This document shows positions 43,455-52,878 of a DNA stretch of 64,000 bases, in pieces. How positions within the stretch are numbered: the first letter of the stretch is position 1; each line of letters opens with the position of its first letter. The stretch lies in assembly GCF_001590905.1 (NCBI RefSeq), contig NZ_BCTT01000019.1, forward strand, positions 62,001 to 126,000, given 5' to 3'. Source of the DNA: Serratia grimesii NBRC 13537 (GTDB taxonomy: Bacteria > Pseudomonadota > Gammaproteobacteria > Enterobacterales > Enterobacteriaceae). The notes under the pieces are model-generated. The model did not search any database. It worked only from the letters and a program-made list of their open reading frames with translations, and was not told where the DNA came from. The translations under genes were made by a program, and so were the position numbers.

Positions 43455-44450
43455 TCAGATACTGCCGCCGGGGATCACGGTGAAACCGACGTCCACCATG
43501 CGTGGACTGACCGTTTCGCCACGCAAACGAGCCAACAGACGCTCAGCGCCGATTTGCCCCATACGTTCACGCGGCGTCAATACGCTCGCCAACTTCGGCA
43601 CCATAACCTGGCCGATATCGTGGCCGTGGAAACCGGCAATTGCCATATCATTGGGGATCGACAGCCCTTGCCGCTGGCACTCAAAGGTCGCACCAATCGC
43701 CAGGTCATCGTTGGTGCAGAAGATACTGTCTATCTGCGGATAATCGCGCTGCGCCTGGCGCAATAGCTCACCACCGGCAGAATAAGACGACGAACGCGCA
43801 GTCATGACGCTGTATGGCTCCAGACCGGATTCGCGCATTGCCTGCTCATAGCCCTGCTGTTTGATAATGGTACGTTCATCCTGACGTGCGCCGAAATACA
43901 CCACGTGACGATGGCCGTGTGCGATGATTTGCTGGGTCATCTGGCGTGCCGCTTCAAAGTTATTGAAGCCTACGGCCAGATCGATGCAAGGTGAAACGCA
44001 GTCCATCAGTTCGACGACCGGGATCCCTGCGACCTCAATCATTTTCATGGTACGTGGTGTATGGTGCCGCTCAGACAGAATCAACCCGTCAATATTGTAA
44101 GACAGCAACGAGGTCAGACGCTGTTCTTCACGTTCCGGCAAATAGCCGTAGTGCGCCAGCATGGTTTGATAATTGTGCGCATCAGTCACGCTCTCAATGC
44201 CGCGGAGCACTTCGGCGAACACCTGGTTGGTCAACGACGGCAACAATACGCCAATAGCACGGCTGGTTGAGTTGGAAAGGATATCCGGCGCACGGTTGGG
44301 GATGTAGCCCAGCTCATCAAGCGCGACGGCAATTTTTTGCTGCAAGGCGACAGAAACCTGATCGGGATTACGCAGATAACGGCTCACCGTCATCTTGGTA
44401 ACGCCAACCTTGTCCGCGACATCTTGAAGTACCGGCCGTTTTTTCTTCAT
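43455..44450 (-). CDS. gntR: Gluconate repressor GntR (LacI family)
   Basis: Repressor of gluconate genes, released by gluconate or a derivative. It has 331 residues from the ATG at 44450, equal to E. coli GntR; the frame is open upstream to 44552, but the protein family starts at MKKKRPVLQDVADKVG. The LacI-type HTH (LQDVADKVGVTKMTVSRYLR) and hinge are followed by a periplasmic-binding-protein-like domain. It is upstream of gntT on the same strand. Confidence 0.97.
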   Translation of the reverse strand: MKKKRPVLQDVADKVGVTKMTVSRYLRNPDQVSVALQQKIAVALDELGYIPNRAPDILSNSTSRAIGVLLPSLTNQVFAEVLRGIESVTDAHNYQTMLAHYGYLPEREEQRLTSLLSYNIDGLILSERHHTPRTMKMIEVAGIPVVELMDCVSPCIDLAVGFNNFEAARQMTQQIIAHGHRHVVYFGARQDERTIIKQQGYEQAMRESGLEPYSVMTARSSSYSAGGELLRQAQRDYPQIDSIFCTNDDLAIGATFECQRQGLSIPNDMAIAGFHGHDIGQVMVPKLASVLTPRERMGQIGAERLLARLRGETVSPRMVDVGFTVIPGGSI

Positions 44451-44540
44451 TATCAATGAACTGGCTAACCGTGAATGGGCGCTCATTTTAGCAAAAAAAA
44501 ACCGGGGCCGATATTGTTGGTTACTGGGAAGCCGAACGCA

Positions 44541-44565
44541 AAAAGGGCTCACCTTGTGAGCCCTT
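44541..44565 (-). terminator. Terminator of the pirin gene
   Basis: On the minus strand, AGGGCTCAC and GTGAGCCCT form a stem followed by TTTTGCG, just after the pirin stop. Confidence 0.8.
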
Positions 44566-44581
44566 GATATTTACCACTTAA

Positions 44582-45277
44582 TCAGACTGGTGGCAGATCG
44601 AACAACAGGATTTCGCTGTCTTCATCGGCATGAATCGACAGTGCCGTTTCGTCCCACACCGCGAAAGCATCGCTGGTACCAGCCTGCTGACCATTAACCA
44701 CAACCTTGCCACGTACCACCTGGATCCAGACACGACGCCCTGCTTCAATTGGGCATTCCGCCTGTTCGTCTTTATTCAACGCCCAGCGGGACAGTGTCAT
44801 ATCCTGGAACACCTTCAGCGAACCTTCACGCGCATCCGGTGACAACACCAGCTGACGGCCCTGCGGCGCATCAAACATGCGTTGTTCATAGCGTGGTTCC
44901 AGCCCGACCTGATCAGGGATGATCCAGATCTGGTACAGGTGCAACGGACGATCGTTGTTACCGTTGTACTCAGAGTGACGCACCCCGGTACCCGCACTCA
45001 TGATCTGGAATTCACCAGCCTGGATCTGCTCTTTATTACCCATGCTGTCCTGATGCTCTACTGTGCCGCTCAGCACGTAGGTCAGGATTTCCATGTCTTT
45101 ATGCGGGTGAGTACCAAAACCCTGCCCTGCATCGATCATGTCTTCGTTGATCACCCGCAGCGCCGAGAACCCCATAAAGTCAGCATCATAATAGTTAGCA
45201 AATGAGAAGGTGTGCCAGCTATCCAGCCAACCATGATTGGCATGACCACGATCTTCTGCCTTACGTAAATAAATCAT
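44582..45277 (-). CDS. yhhW: Pirin family protein (quercetin 2,3-dioxygenase, YhhW)
   Basis: Bicupin of the pirin family; the E. coli homologue cleaves quercetin in vitro, but the natural role is unknown. It has 231 residues from the ATG at 45277 (GAGGAG stands before it). The N-terminal cupin has the metal-binding residues in GTHPHKDMEILTYVLSG (His, His) and SAGTGVRHSEYN (Glu and His). The neighbouring E. coli gene yhhX is absent here. Confidence 0.93.
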   Translation of the reverse strand: MIYLRKAEDRGHANHGWLDSWHTFSFANYYDADFMGFSALRVINEDMIDAGQGFGTHPHKDMEILTYVLSGTVEHQDSMGNKEQIQAGEFQIMSAGTGVRHSEYNGNNDRPLHLYQIWIIPDQVGLEPRYEQRMFDAPQGRQLVLSPDAREGSLKVFQDMTLSRWALNKDEQAECPIEAGRRVWIQVVRGKVVVNGQQAGTSDAFAVWDETALSIHADEDSEILLFDLPPV

Positions 45278-45427
45278 ATTCAACTCTCCTCAATGTTTTT
45301 TACAGTCTAGTCCTGGCAGCAGAATAAGAAAGCGTAAAAAACTCATCCCTCTGTTCAAAAAATTAGATGGAGTAGTGAAGCAATTGGCAATGGATTTGTT
45401 GAAGGCATGCAGGGCTGAAAACAGGCA

Positions 45428-45539
45428 AAAAAAAAGCCAGCACCCGAGCTGGCTAAGTAATACTTGGAAGCAATGTGAGCAATGTCGTGCCTTCGCAGTG
45501 AGGATATCAAAGGTTGATACTCTCCCCGGAACGCATCGC
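45428..45539 (-). ncRNA. ryhB: RyhB small regulatory RNA
   Basis: Iron-starvation small RNA that, with Hfq, blocks translation of mRNAs for non-essential iron proteins. On the minus strand the transcript would begin GCGATGCGTT near 45539. It contains the highly conserved RyhB core (45465-45490; parts GCACGACATTGCTCAC and ATTGCTTCCA). It then reads TATTACTTAGCCAGC and ends in a Rho-independent terminator (GCCAGC/GCTGGC stem, then nine T at 45427-45435). The terminator stem differs from E. coli by few bases. The position between yhhW and yhhY is the E. coli ryhB position. A Fur box overlaps the 5' end. Confidence 0.93.
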
Positions 45540-45555
45540 AATAATAATCATTATC
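45537..45555. promoter_or_regulatory. Fur box of ryhB
   Basis: AATAATAATCATTATC at 45540-45555 matches 15 of the last 16 bases of the 19-bp Fur consensus (15 of 19 overall by hand). It overlaps the start and -10 region of ryhB, so Fe-Fur would block transcription. Confidence 0.85.
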
Positions 45556-45664
45556 ATTCGCACCTGTAAAGCGTTTTTTTAACCAACACGTAATAATATT
45601 GACTCGACACAATAAACGGATAAATTCAGAGGTTATTCAACCGGTAAGCCAAAGGAGCAGCGTA

Positions 45665-46183
45665 ATGAGTGAAATCGTAGTTCGTCACGTGGAAACAACA
45701 GATGCACAGGCCCTGTATCAGCTTTACTCTCAGCCGAAGGCTTACCGTGACACACTACAACTTCCGCTACCGTCAATTGAGCAGTGGCACAAGCGCCTCG
45801 CCAACCTCGAACCGGGCACTCACAATTTGGTGGCCTGTATCGACGGGCAGGTCGTCGGTCAGTTGGGCCTACTGCTGAACCAGCGCGTACGGCGCCGTCA
45901 CGTGGCAACCTTTGGCATTGGCGTTGATGACCACCACCACGGCAAGGGTGTCGGCAGCAGCCTGATGAAGGCGATGATCGACCTTTGCGACAATTGGGCG
46001 GCCATCGAACGCATCGAACTGACGGTGTTTACCGACAATCAGGCTGCCATTGCGCTCTACCGCAAATTCGGTTTTGAAATTGAGGGCACCAGCCGCGCCT
46101 ATGCTATACGCGACGGCGAGCTGGTCGATTCCTATCATATGGCGCGCTTTCGCAGTGAACAGCGGAAAAACACATCATCATGA
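45665..46183 (+). CDS. yhhY: GNAT acetyltransferase YhhY/AaaT-like
   Basis: N-acetyltransferase; the E. coli homologue acetylates phenylalanine and methionine. It has 172 residues from the ATG at 45665 (AAGGAG at 45651), against 162 in E. coli. Typical blocks are EIVVRHVETTDAQALYQLYS, the acetyl-CoA loop DDHHHGKGVGSSLMKAMID and ALYRKFGFEIEGTSRAYAIR. The stop overlaps the start of the S58 peptidase gene by 4 nt (ATGA), so the two are probably co-translated. Confidence 0.9.
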   Translation: MSEIVVRHVETTDAQALYQLYSQPKAYRDTLQLPLPSIEQWHKRLANLEPGTHNLVACIDGQVVGQLGLLLNQRVRRRHVATFGIGVDDHHHGKGVGSSLMKAMIDLCDNWAAIERIELTVFTDNQAAIALYRKFGFEIEGTSRAYAIRDGELVDSYHMARFRSEQRKNTSS

Positions 46184-47358
46184 GTGATGCCAAAAGTAGA
46201 TCAGGGGCGGTTAACCGCCCCTTAACCGTCAGCCGCCGCACCTTTGTACAAACGCTGGCCTGCGTAACGGGTGCTATTGGCATCCTTTCTCCTACCGCAC
46301 TCTTGGGGGCTGCAATGCCAACCTCTCCTGCCGTACGCACCGGCACCCGTAACCTGATTACCGACGTGCCTGGCTTACGGGTCGGCATCGCCCAAGACAG
46401 CCGTGTACGCACCGGCACCACAGTGATCCTGCCCGATCACCCCACGATCGCCGCGGTTGACGTGCGCGGTGGTGGCCCTGCAACCCGGGAAACCGATGCG
46501 CTTGGGGAAGATAACCTGGTGCAGACCATTGATGCTTTAGTACTTAGCGGCGGTTCCGTATATGGTTTGGCGGCGGCGGATGGTGTGGCAGCCTGGCTGG
46601 GGCAACAAGGCAGAGGTTATGCCCTTCGCCCGGCGCCCGGTGTGCCGGTGTCTCCGATAGTGCCCACGGCCTGCCTATATGATTTAAGCAACGCAGGTGA
46701 TAAAAACTGGCAGCTTAATCCACCTTATCGTCAACTGGGGATAGAGGCCGCAAGCAAAGCAGGCCTCGACTTCCCGCTCGGCACGGTGGGTGCAGGCTAT
46801 GGCGCAATGACCGGTATGGGCAAGCTAAAAGGCGGCCTGGGTTCAGCGTCAATCCTGGCAACGAATGGCGCTACCGTCGGTGCACTAGTGGCGGTCAACA
46901 GTCTGGGTTCTGTGGTGGCCCCCGGCACCCACGCCTTCTGGGCCACACCTTATGAAATCAACGGCGAATTTGGCAACGGCGGAGCCGCGGCACTGGCACA
47001 ACTGCACGGCCAGGGCGAAGACTGGATGCCCGAAGAGCCGACGGGCGGCAGGAAGAACACCACCCTGGCCTGTATCGCCACCGATCTGGCCTTAACTCGG
47101 GTAGAACTGAAACGCGTGGCGATCATGGCACAGGACGGCATGGCGCGCGCCATCCGCCCACTGCATAGCCCGTTCGACGGCGACGTAGTGTTTGCCTTAT
47201 CCACCGGGCAGCGCAAAGTCGAAGGGAGCCGAGAGCTGGCGGTGCTGCAAATTGGCGCACTGGCAGCGGACACGTTGGCGCGAGCGATCGCCCGTGGCGT
47301 TTACGCCGCCACTCCTTGGCCTGATGGACAAGTTACCACCTGGAAAACACTGACCTGA
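46180..47358 (+). CDS. P1 (DmpA/NylC) family S58 peptidase with Tat signal
   Basis: A 392-residue N-terminal-nucleophile hydrolase of family S58, which includes L-aminopeptidase DmpA and nylon oligomer hydrolase NylC. Members cut themselves in two; the new N-terminal Ser or Thr is the nucleophile. A candidate site is Asn293/Thr294 in RKNTTLACIATD, as in NylC. Other blocks are TDVPGLRVG near the N-terminus, LSGGSVYGLAAADGV, and MARAIRPLHSPFDGD. Residues 18-45 look like a twin-arginine signal (SRRTFVQTL followed by a hydrophobic run), so it is probably exported folded. The substrate is unknown. Translation is coupled to the acetyltransferase. Confidence 0.85.
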   Translation: MSDAKSRSGAVNRPLTVSRRTFVQTLACVTGAIGILSPTALLGAAMPTSPAVRTGTRNLITDVPGLRVGIAQDSRVRTGTTVILPDHPTIAAVDVRGGGPATRETDALGEDNLVQTIDALVLSGGSVYGLAAADGVAAWLGQQGRGYALRPAPGVPVSPIVPTACLYDLSNAGDKNWQLNPPYRQLGIEAASKAGLDFPLGTVGAGYGAMTGMGKLKGGLGSASILATNGATVGALVAVNSLGSVVAPGTHAFWATPYEINGEFGNGGAAALAQLHGQGEDWMPEEPTGGRKNTTLACIATDLALTRVELKRVAIMAQDGMARAIRPLHSPFDGDVVFALSTGQRKVEGSRELAVLQIGALAADTLARAIARGVYAATPWPDGQVTTWKTLT

Positions 47359-47368
47359 TACCAATAAA

Positions 47369-47400
47369 AAAGGGCGCCTTGATTGCTCAAGCGCCCCTTG
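47369..47400. terminator. Bidirectional terminator candidate
   Basis: AAGGGCGC and GCGCCCCTT form a stem between the convergent S58 peptidase and iolE genes. An A-run precedes it. Confidence 0.75.
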
Positions 47401-47415
47401 ACGTTCTCAGTCAGG

Positions 47416-48312
47416 TTAAATACCGGCGGTCTCTTTGATATAACGACGTGCTTTCACCGCATATTCAAACGGGTTAGCCAGGGCCGGATCTTGCTCAGCC
47501 TCGACCACCATCCAGCCTTTGTAGCCCCGCTCATCCAGTAATTTAAATACCGGTAGGAAGTCGATTACCCCATCACCCGGCACGGTGAAGGTGCCTTTCT
47601 TCACACCGTCAAGGAAGCTCAGTTTATTGGCCTTCACTTCTGCAACAATCTCATCACGCACGTCCTTCAGATGTACGTGGTTAATACGCGGCAGGTATTT
47701 TTCCAGTATTGCCATCATCGCCTGCTGGCTGCCTTCCGAATAGTAAGCATGCCCGGTATCAAACAGCAGGTAGACGTCGTCGTTCACCATACTCATGTAG
47801 CGATCGATCTCTGCGGTAGTCTGAATGCCGGTACCCATATGGTGGTGCAGGCAGACCTGCATACCTTTATCGGCAGCAATTTTTGCCAACTCATTGTAAC
47901 CATCGGCCACCCGCTGCCACTCTTCATCGTTGAAATATGGCTTCTCTTCAAACACCCCTTTGGTGGTGCCCTGAATACTCTTGCTCTGCTCGGAGCAGCC
48001 AATCACTTTTGCTCCCATCGCATGCAGGAAATTCATATGGTTAATAAATTCATCGATGGTTTTTTCTTTCAGGCCATCGGCAAAAAATGTGCTAAACCAG
48101 GCATTGCAGATTTGAATGCCGCGAATGTCCAACATCGGCTTCAGCACTGCCGGATCTCGTGGGTACTTGCTGCCGACCTCGCTGCCGGTGAACCCGGCCA
48201 GTGCCATTTCACTGACGCACTGCTGGAAAGTGTTTTCTTTGCCTAACTCTGGCATGTCGTCATTGGTCCAGCCGATCGGGGCGATGGCCAGTTTTACGTT
48301 GTCTTTATTCAT
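47416..48312 (-). CDS. iolE: Inosose dehydratase
   Basis: Dehydrates scyllo-inosose to 3D-(3,5/4)-trihydroxycyclohexane-1,2-dione, the second step of myo-inositol catabolism. It has 298 residues from the ATG at 48312, a TIM-barrel xylose-isomerase-like protein. Typical blocks are [15 protein letters not shown] near the N-terminus, [12 protein letters not shown] (metal or base His), [12 protein letters not shown] and VHLKDVR. It is the last gene of iolD-iolG-iolH-iolE. Confidence 0.95.
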   Translation of the reverse strand: MNKDNVKLAIAPIGWTNDDMPELGKENTFQQCVSEMALAGFTGSEVGSKYPRDPAVLKPMLDIRGIQICNAWFSTFFADGLKEKTIDEFINHMNFLHAMGAKVIGCSEQSKSIQGTTKGVFEEKPYFNDEEWQRVADGYNELAKIAADKGMQVCLHHHMGTGIQTTAEIDRYMSMVNDDVYLLFDTGHAYYSEGSQQAMMAILEKYLPRINHVHLKDVRDEIVAEVKANKLSFLDGVKKGTFTVPGDGVIDFLPVFKLLDERGYKGWMVVEAEQDPALANPFEYAVKARRYIKETAGI

Positions 48313-48327
48313 TTTCAGCCTCAGTAA

Positions 48328-48358
48328 TATACCGTCGTCTTTCAAGCCGCAGGGTATA
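48328..48358. repeat. Repeat family B, minimal solo copy
   Basis: TATACCGTCGTCTTTCAAGC is followed at once by CGCAGGGTATA, so the left and right ends of family B abut with no interior. It lies in the 87-nt gap between iolH and iolE. Confidence 0.65.
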
Positions 48359-48399
48359 GAGCCGGTCTGTAGGCGATTTTCACCCGCGCAGCCGGGAAA

Positions 48400-49284
48400 T
48401 TATTTACCCAACAGCTCTTTTTCGATGCGCTCTCGGGTCGCTACAGCCTGGGTTTTCATTCTTTCCGGGTAACCAAACAGTGAGGTGCAGATAATCGACT
48501 CGCCGCCGACCTTAAAGTTGCGATTAGCAAACTCCATATCACGCAAGGTCTGGAACAAAGTCTCGAAGTCCACTTCTCCTTCGCCGATACCCATATGCTG
48601 ATGCACCGCAGCATCAACACCAGGCGGATTGACGATATAGCGACAGTGTTTGGTATGGTTCATGGTGTCGGCGATAAGCACATGCGAGAGATCGTCACCG
48701 GCATATTGCAGCATGCCAGCCACGTCACCCTGACCTTTGTCGTAGTAAAAGGTATGAGGCACGCTGTAGAGATATTTAACGTGATCGCTACGCAGCGACT
48801 TGACGATATCCGCGGTTTCGTTGCTCAGTTCGCAGAAGTCCCATGGATGTGACTGGATCTCCATGCGAATACCTTCCCGCTCGATAATCGGCAACAGCTC
48901 TTCCATTGAGCGATACCACAACTCTTCACAGATTTCCGGCTCATTAGGATTGCCCGCCAGTTCGGTATTGATTACCTGCACGCCCATTTCTACCGCGATT
49001 TCGATCATCCGGCGCCAATTTTTGACTGCCGCCTGACGACGATCCTCACCTGGGCCAGACCAGCGATAAACGACAATAAACGAGGAAATCTCCACGCCGG
49101 TGGCCTTCAGGACGTTTTTGTATTCCGTCATGACCTCACGCCCAGCTTTCGGATGCTTATAGAACGGATTGATCTGCGGGTGAGGTGACTGCTCAATATA
49201 CTGATAGCCCCAGTCCGCCACCTGCTGAACCATTTTCGTGATGCCCAGGTCTCTGATGACATCAACATCAAAAGCGATCTTCAT
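48400..49284 (-). CDS. iolH: Sugar phosphate isomerase/epimerase-like TIM-barrel protein (IolH-type)
   Basis: A 294-residue protein of the AP-endonuclease-2/xylose-isomerase TIM-barrel superfamily. It begins KIAFDVDVIRDLGITKMVQQ and contains MEIQSHPWDF and VLIADTMNHTKHCRYIVNPP, which I recall from proteins annotated IolH in inositol clusters. The exact reaction of IolH is not established. The second ATG (49284) is chosen because GAGGA touches the first ATG at 49290. It lies between iolG and iolE. Confidence 0.75.
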   Translation of the reverse strand: MKIAFDVDVIRDLGITKMVQQVADWGYQYIEQSPHPQINPFYKHPKAGREVMTEYKNVLKATGVEISSFIVVYRWSGPGEDRRQAAVKNWRRMIEIAVEMGVQVINTELAGNPNEPEICEELWYRSMEELLPIIEREGIRMEIQSHPWDFCELSNETADIVKSLRSDHVKYLYSVPHTFYYDKGQGDVAGMLQYAGDDLSHVLIADTMNHTKHCRYIVNPPGVDAAVHQHMGIGEGEVDFETLFQTLRDMEFANRNFKVGGESIICTSLFGYPERMKTQAVATRERIEKELLGK

Positions 49285-49324
49285 GGTCATTCCTCGTTAA
49301 ACGTGGATACGGGTGGTCAGAACA

Positions 49325-50386
<1,062 letters not shown>

Positions 50387-50402
50387 TCAAGCAATGCGTT
50401 AA

Positions 50403-52343
50403 TCAGTAGTCGCGGGCCTTGTCGATGTTCTCTTGCAGCTTGCGAGCCACAGCGACAATTTTTTCATTGTCGGCAACCTGGGCTCCGCCCACGCGCCACC
50501 AGCTGAGATACTTGTGCACCATGGTTTTTGGCAGCACTTTAATATCCAGCAGGGTAGAAACGGTTTGCCGACGGGCATCGGCTAATGCCTCGATCAATTG
50601 TTGCTCGGTCGTTACGCTGTAGGTTTTACAACCGTAAGCTGCAGCCAGCATCGCGAAGTTGACCGGTACCAACTTGCCGTCAAGTTTGCCACCCTGCGGG
50701 TTACGGAAGCGGAACTCGGTGGTATAGCTATCCATGCCATGTTCCATCTGCAGATTGTTAATGCACCCGTTGGTCATGTTGTCGAACAGCACTACGTTGA
50801 TTTTGCATCCTTCCTGAATCGACGTAACCAGCTCGGAATGCAGCATCATGAAGGCGCCATCGCCCACCATGGCGTACACCTCACGCTGCGGCTCGGCCAG
50901 TTTGACCCCCAGTGCGGCATTAACCTCGTAACCCATGCACGAATAGCCATACTCCACGTGGTAGCCATGTTCACCATGGTTCTGCCACACGCGTTGTAAA
51001 TCGCCCGGCAAGCTGCCGGCGGCGGCCACGATCACGCTGTCCTGCGGCAAGTGCTGATTCAGTACACCCAGAACCCGGCTTTGAGTCAGTAGCGAGTCGG
51101 TCTTTTCGATGAACTCGGCAAACACGCTCTCGCGATCGAGGTGGTCGTCAATTTCCGGCACAAAACCTTCGCCGGTATATTCCACCGCATAAACGCGGGC
51201 TGTTTCTTGTTGCTGCGCGCTGCGCGCTTCGCTAATCGCCTCGCCCCAACCAGCACGGTAATCAGATTGTGCCAACAGCGTGCCCAACGCGGACAGCGCT
51301 TCGCGGGCATCGGCAAGAACCTGCACACCGTCGAGCTTGCCAGCATCAAAGGCACTGACATTAATATTGAGAAAGTCGACGTCGGCATTTTGGAACAGCC
51401 ATTTTGACGAGGTGGTGAAGTCGGTATAACGGGTGCCCACGCCAATCACCAGATCGGCCTGTCGGGCAAGGGTATTGGCAGCCAGGCAGCCGGTTTCGCC
51501 AATGCCGCCCAGGTTAAATGGATGATTAGACGGTACAGTCCCCTTACCGGCCTGAGTCTCCACAAACGGAATCTGGAAGCGTTCGGCAAACTCGCGTAGC
51601 GCCTGACCAGCCTGTGAGTATTTCACCCCACCGCCGCACACCAGTAGCGGTTGGCGTTTGGTCGTTAGCAACGCCAGGGCATCCGCCAGCATACCTTCCG
51701 TTGCCGGTCGGCGATCAAGCCTGTGCACTCGCTTCTGGAAGAAATAGTCAGGGTAGTCGTAGGCTTCGCCCTGCACGTCTTGCGGCAAACTCAGCGTCAC
51801 CGCACCGGTTTCTGCCGGATCGGTCAGCACGCGCATTGCATTGATACAGGCGCTCATAAGTTGTTCTGGCCGTACAATGCGATCCCAGTATTTGCTCACC
51901 GCACGGAAAGCATCGTTGGTGCTAATGCTGAGATCGTAGGTTTGTTCAATCTGCTGCAACACCGGGTCTGGCTGTCGCGAAGCGTAAACATCACCTGGTA
52001 GCAGTAATAAGGGAATACGGTTGGCGGTAGCCGTTGCAGCGGCGGTGATCATATTGGCAGCGCCCGGACCGACAGAAGAGGTACAGGCGTAGATCTGCTG
52101 ACGCAGTTTCTGCTTGGCGAACCCAGTCGCTGCGTGAGCCATGCCCTGCTCGTTTCGCCCCTGGTGCACGATCAAGTCACCGCTGTCTTGTTCCAGCGCT
52201 TGCCCAAGACCGAGTACGTTGCCGTGGCCAAAAATCGCAAAGATACCTTTAACGAATTTGGTTTCCACGCCATCGACCAGCAGATACTGGTTGTCGAGGA
52301 ACCTGACGAGTGCCTGTGCCATGGTTAACCGAATCTTGCCCAT
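50403..52343 (-). CDS. iolD: 3D-(3,5/4)-trihydroxycyclohexane-1,2-dione hydrolase
   Basis: ThDP-dependent ring-opening hydrolase that makes 5-deoxy-glucuronate. It has 646 residues, slightly longer than most acetolactate-synthase-like proteins, as expected for IolD. The N-terminal pyrimidine-binding part ([18 protein letters not shown]), a middle Rossmann-like domain and the C-terminal pyrophosphate-binding motif ([16 protein letters not shown]...[12 protein letters not shown]) are all present. It heads the leftward iolDGHE unit. Confidence 0.96.
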   Translation of the reverse strand: MGKIRLTMAQALVRFLDNQYLLVDGVETKFVKGIFAIFGHGNVLGLGQALEQDSGDLIVHQGRNEQGMAHAATGFAKQKLRQQIYACTSSVGPGAANMITAAATATANRIPLLLLPGDVYASRQPDPVLQQIEQTYDLSISTNDAFRAVSKYWDRIVRPEQLMSACINAMRVLTDPAETGAVTLSLPQDVQGEAYDYPDYFFQKRVHRLDRRPATEGMLADALALLTTKRQPLLVCGGGVKYSQAGQALREFAERFQIPFVETQAGKGTVPSNHPFNLGGIGETGCLAANTLARQADLVIGVGTRYTDFTTSSKWLFQNADVDFLNINVSAFDAGKLDGVQVLADAREALSALGTLLAQSDYRAGWGEAISEARSAQQQETARVYAVEYTGEGFVPEIDDHLDRESVFAEFIEKTDSLLTQSRVLGVLNQHLPQDSVIVAAAGSLPGDLQRVWQNHGEHGYHVEYGYSCMGYEVNAALGVKLAEPQREVYAMVGDGAFMMLHSELVTSIQEGCKINVVLFDNMTNGCINNLQMEHGMDSYTTEFRFRNPQGGKLDGKLVPVNFAMLAAAYGCKTYSVTTEQQLIEALADARRQTVSTLLDIKVLPKTMVHKYLSWWRVGGAQVADNEKIVAVARKLQENIDKARDY

Positions 52344-52878
52344 TTACTCACCCTTTTAGATTAGTCACGCCCGCTCCGACACCACCCGCATGCCGAACCA
52401 TAGAAAGTGTGTAATGCCTGTCGTCTTCAAGCGTGTTGCTCAACTTAAACCGACTATGTGAAACGTGAAGCGATTATAAACAAATATATTTTTCATAAAA
52501 TCACATTACAGAAGAAACATTTCATTTTGCGATAAAGATCGCATTATGATGAAAACCCCGTTTCATCCATGCCTTTAGAATTCACTGACTTAGCCATCCT
52601 TTCCTGCATTGCAACTACCGCTCCATCGTGGCTGAACTCACCGCAACCCTTGATACTGTCTGGCTGTCACACAAGATATATCTCTGCCGTTGGCTGGCGC
52701 TTTCCCGGCAAGCAGGACGCAGTTTCCCGCCCCTTTAACCTCGATCTTTAAGGTGTTTTAAATGCATCACATTTTCGGGGTGTAAATTTCATTCATTCTT
52801 GAAATTGAAACTTTTATTCCTCATACTTCAAAATATGCTTCGTAGTCGGGGTTTGGCTTAATACAGAAGGAAACGGGT
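52344..52878. other. Divergent iolD-iolC control region
   Basis: About 535 bp with promoters in both directions. TTTCA/TGAAA-type motifs occur on both sides, at 52514-52523 (GAAACATTTC) and 52787-52804. A degenerate family B half (GCCTGTCGTCTTCAAGCG) lies near 52416-52433. I see no gene in it. Confidence 0.6.
52784..52812. promoter_or_regulatory. Candidate IolR site before iolC
   Basis: TTTCATTCATTCTTGAAA at 52787-52804 is an inverted repeat TTTCA/TGAAA with a short spacer, followed by ATTGAAA. Related motifs occur at the other iol promoters. It lies about 75 nt before iolC. Confidence 0.45.

Larger units (their letters stand above)
45278..45664. other. yhhW-yhhY intergenic region holding ryhB
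   Basis: About 390 bp. The small RNA RyhB occupies about 45428-45540 on the minus strand, with a Fur box just upstream at 45537-45555. The yhhY promoter must lie to the right of it. Short frames here on both strands are chance. Confidence 0.75.

Noticed and set aside
45355-45612. 85- and 83-residue minus-strand frames near the pirin gene
   Set aside because: They overlap RyhB and its Fur box, which explain the sequence better.
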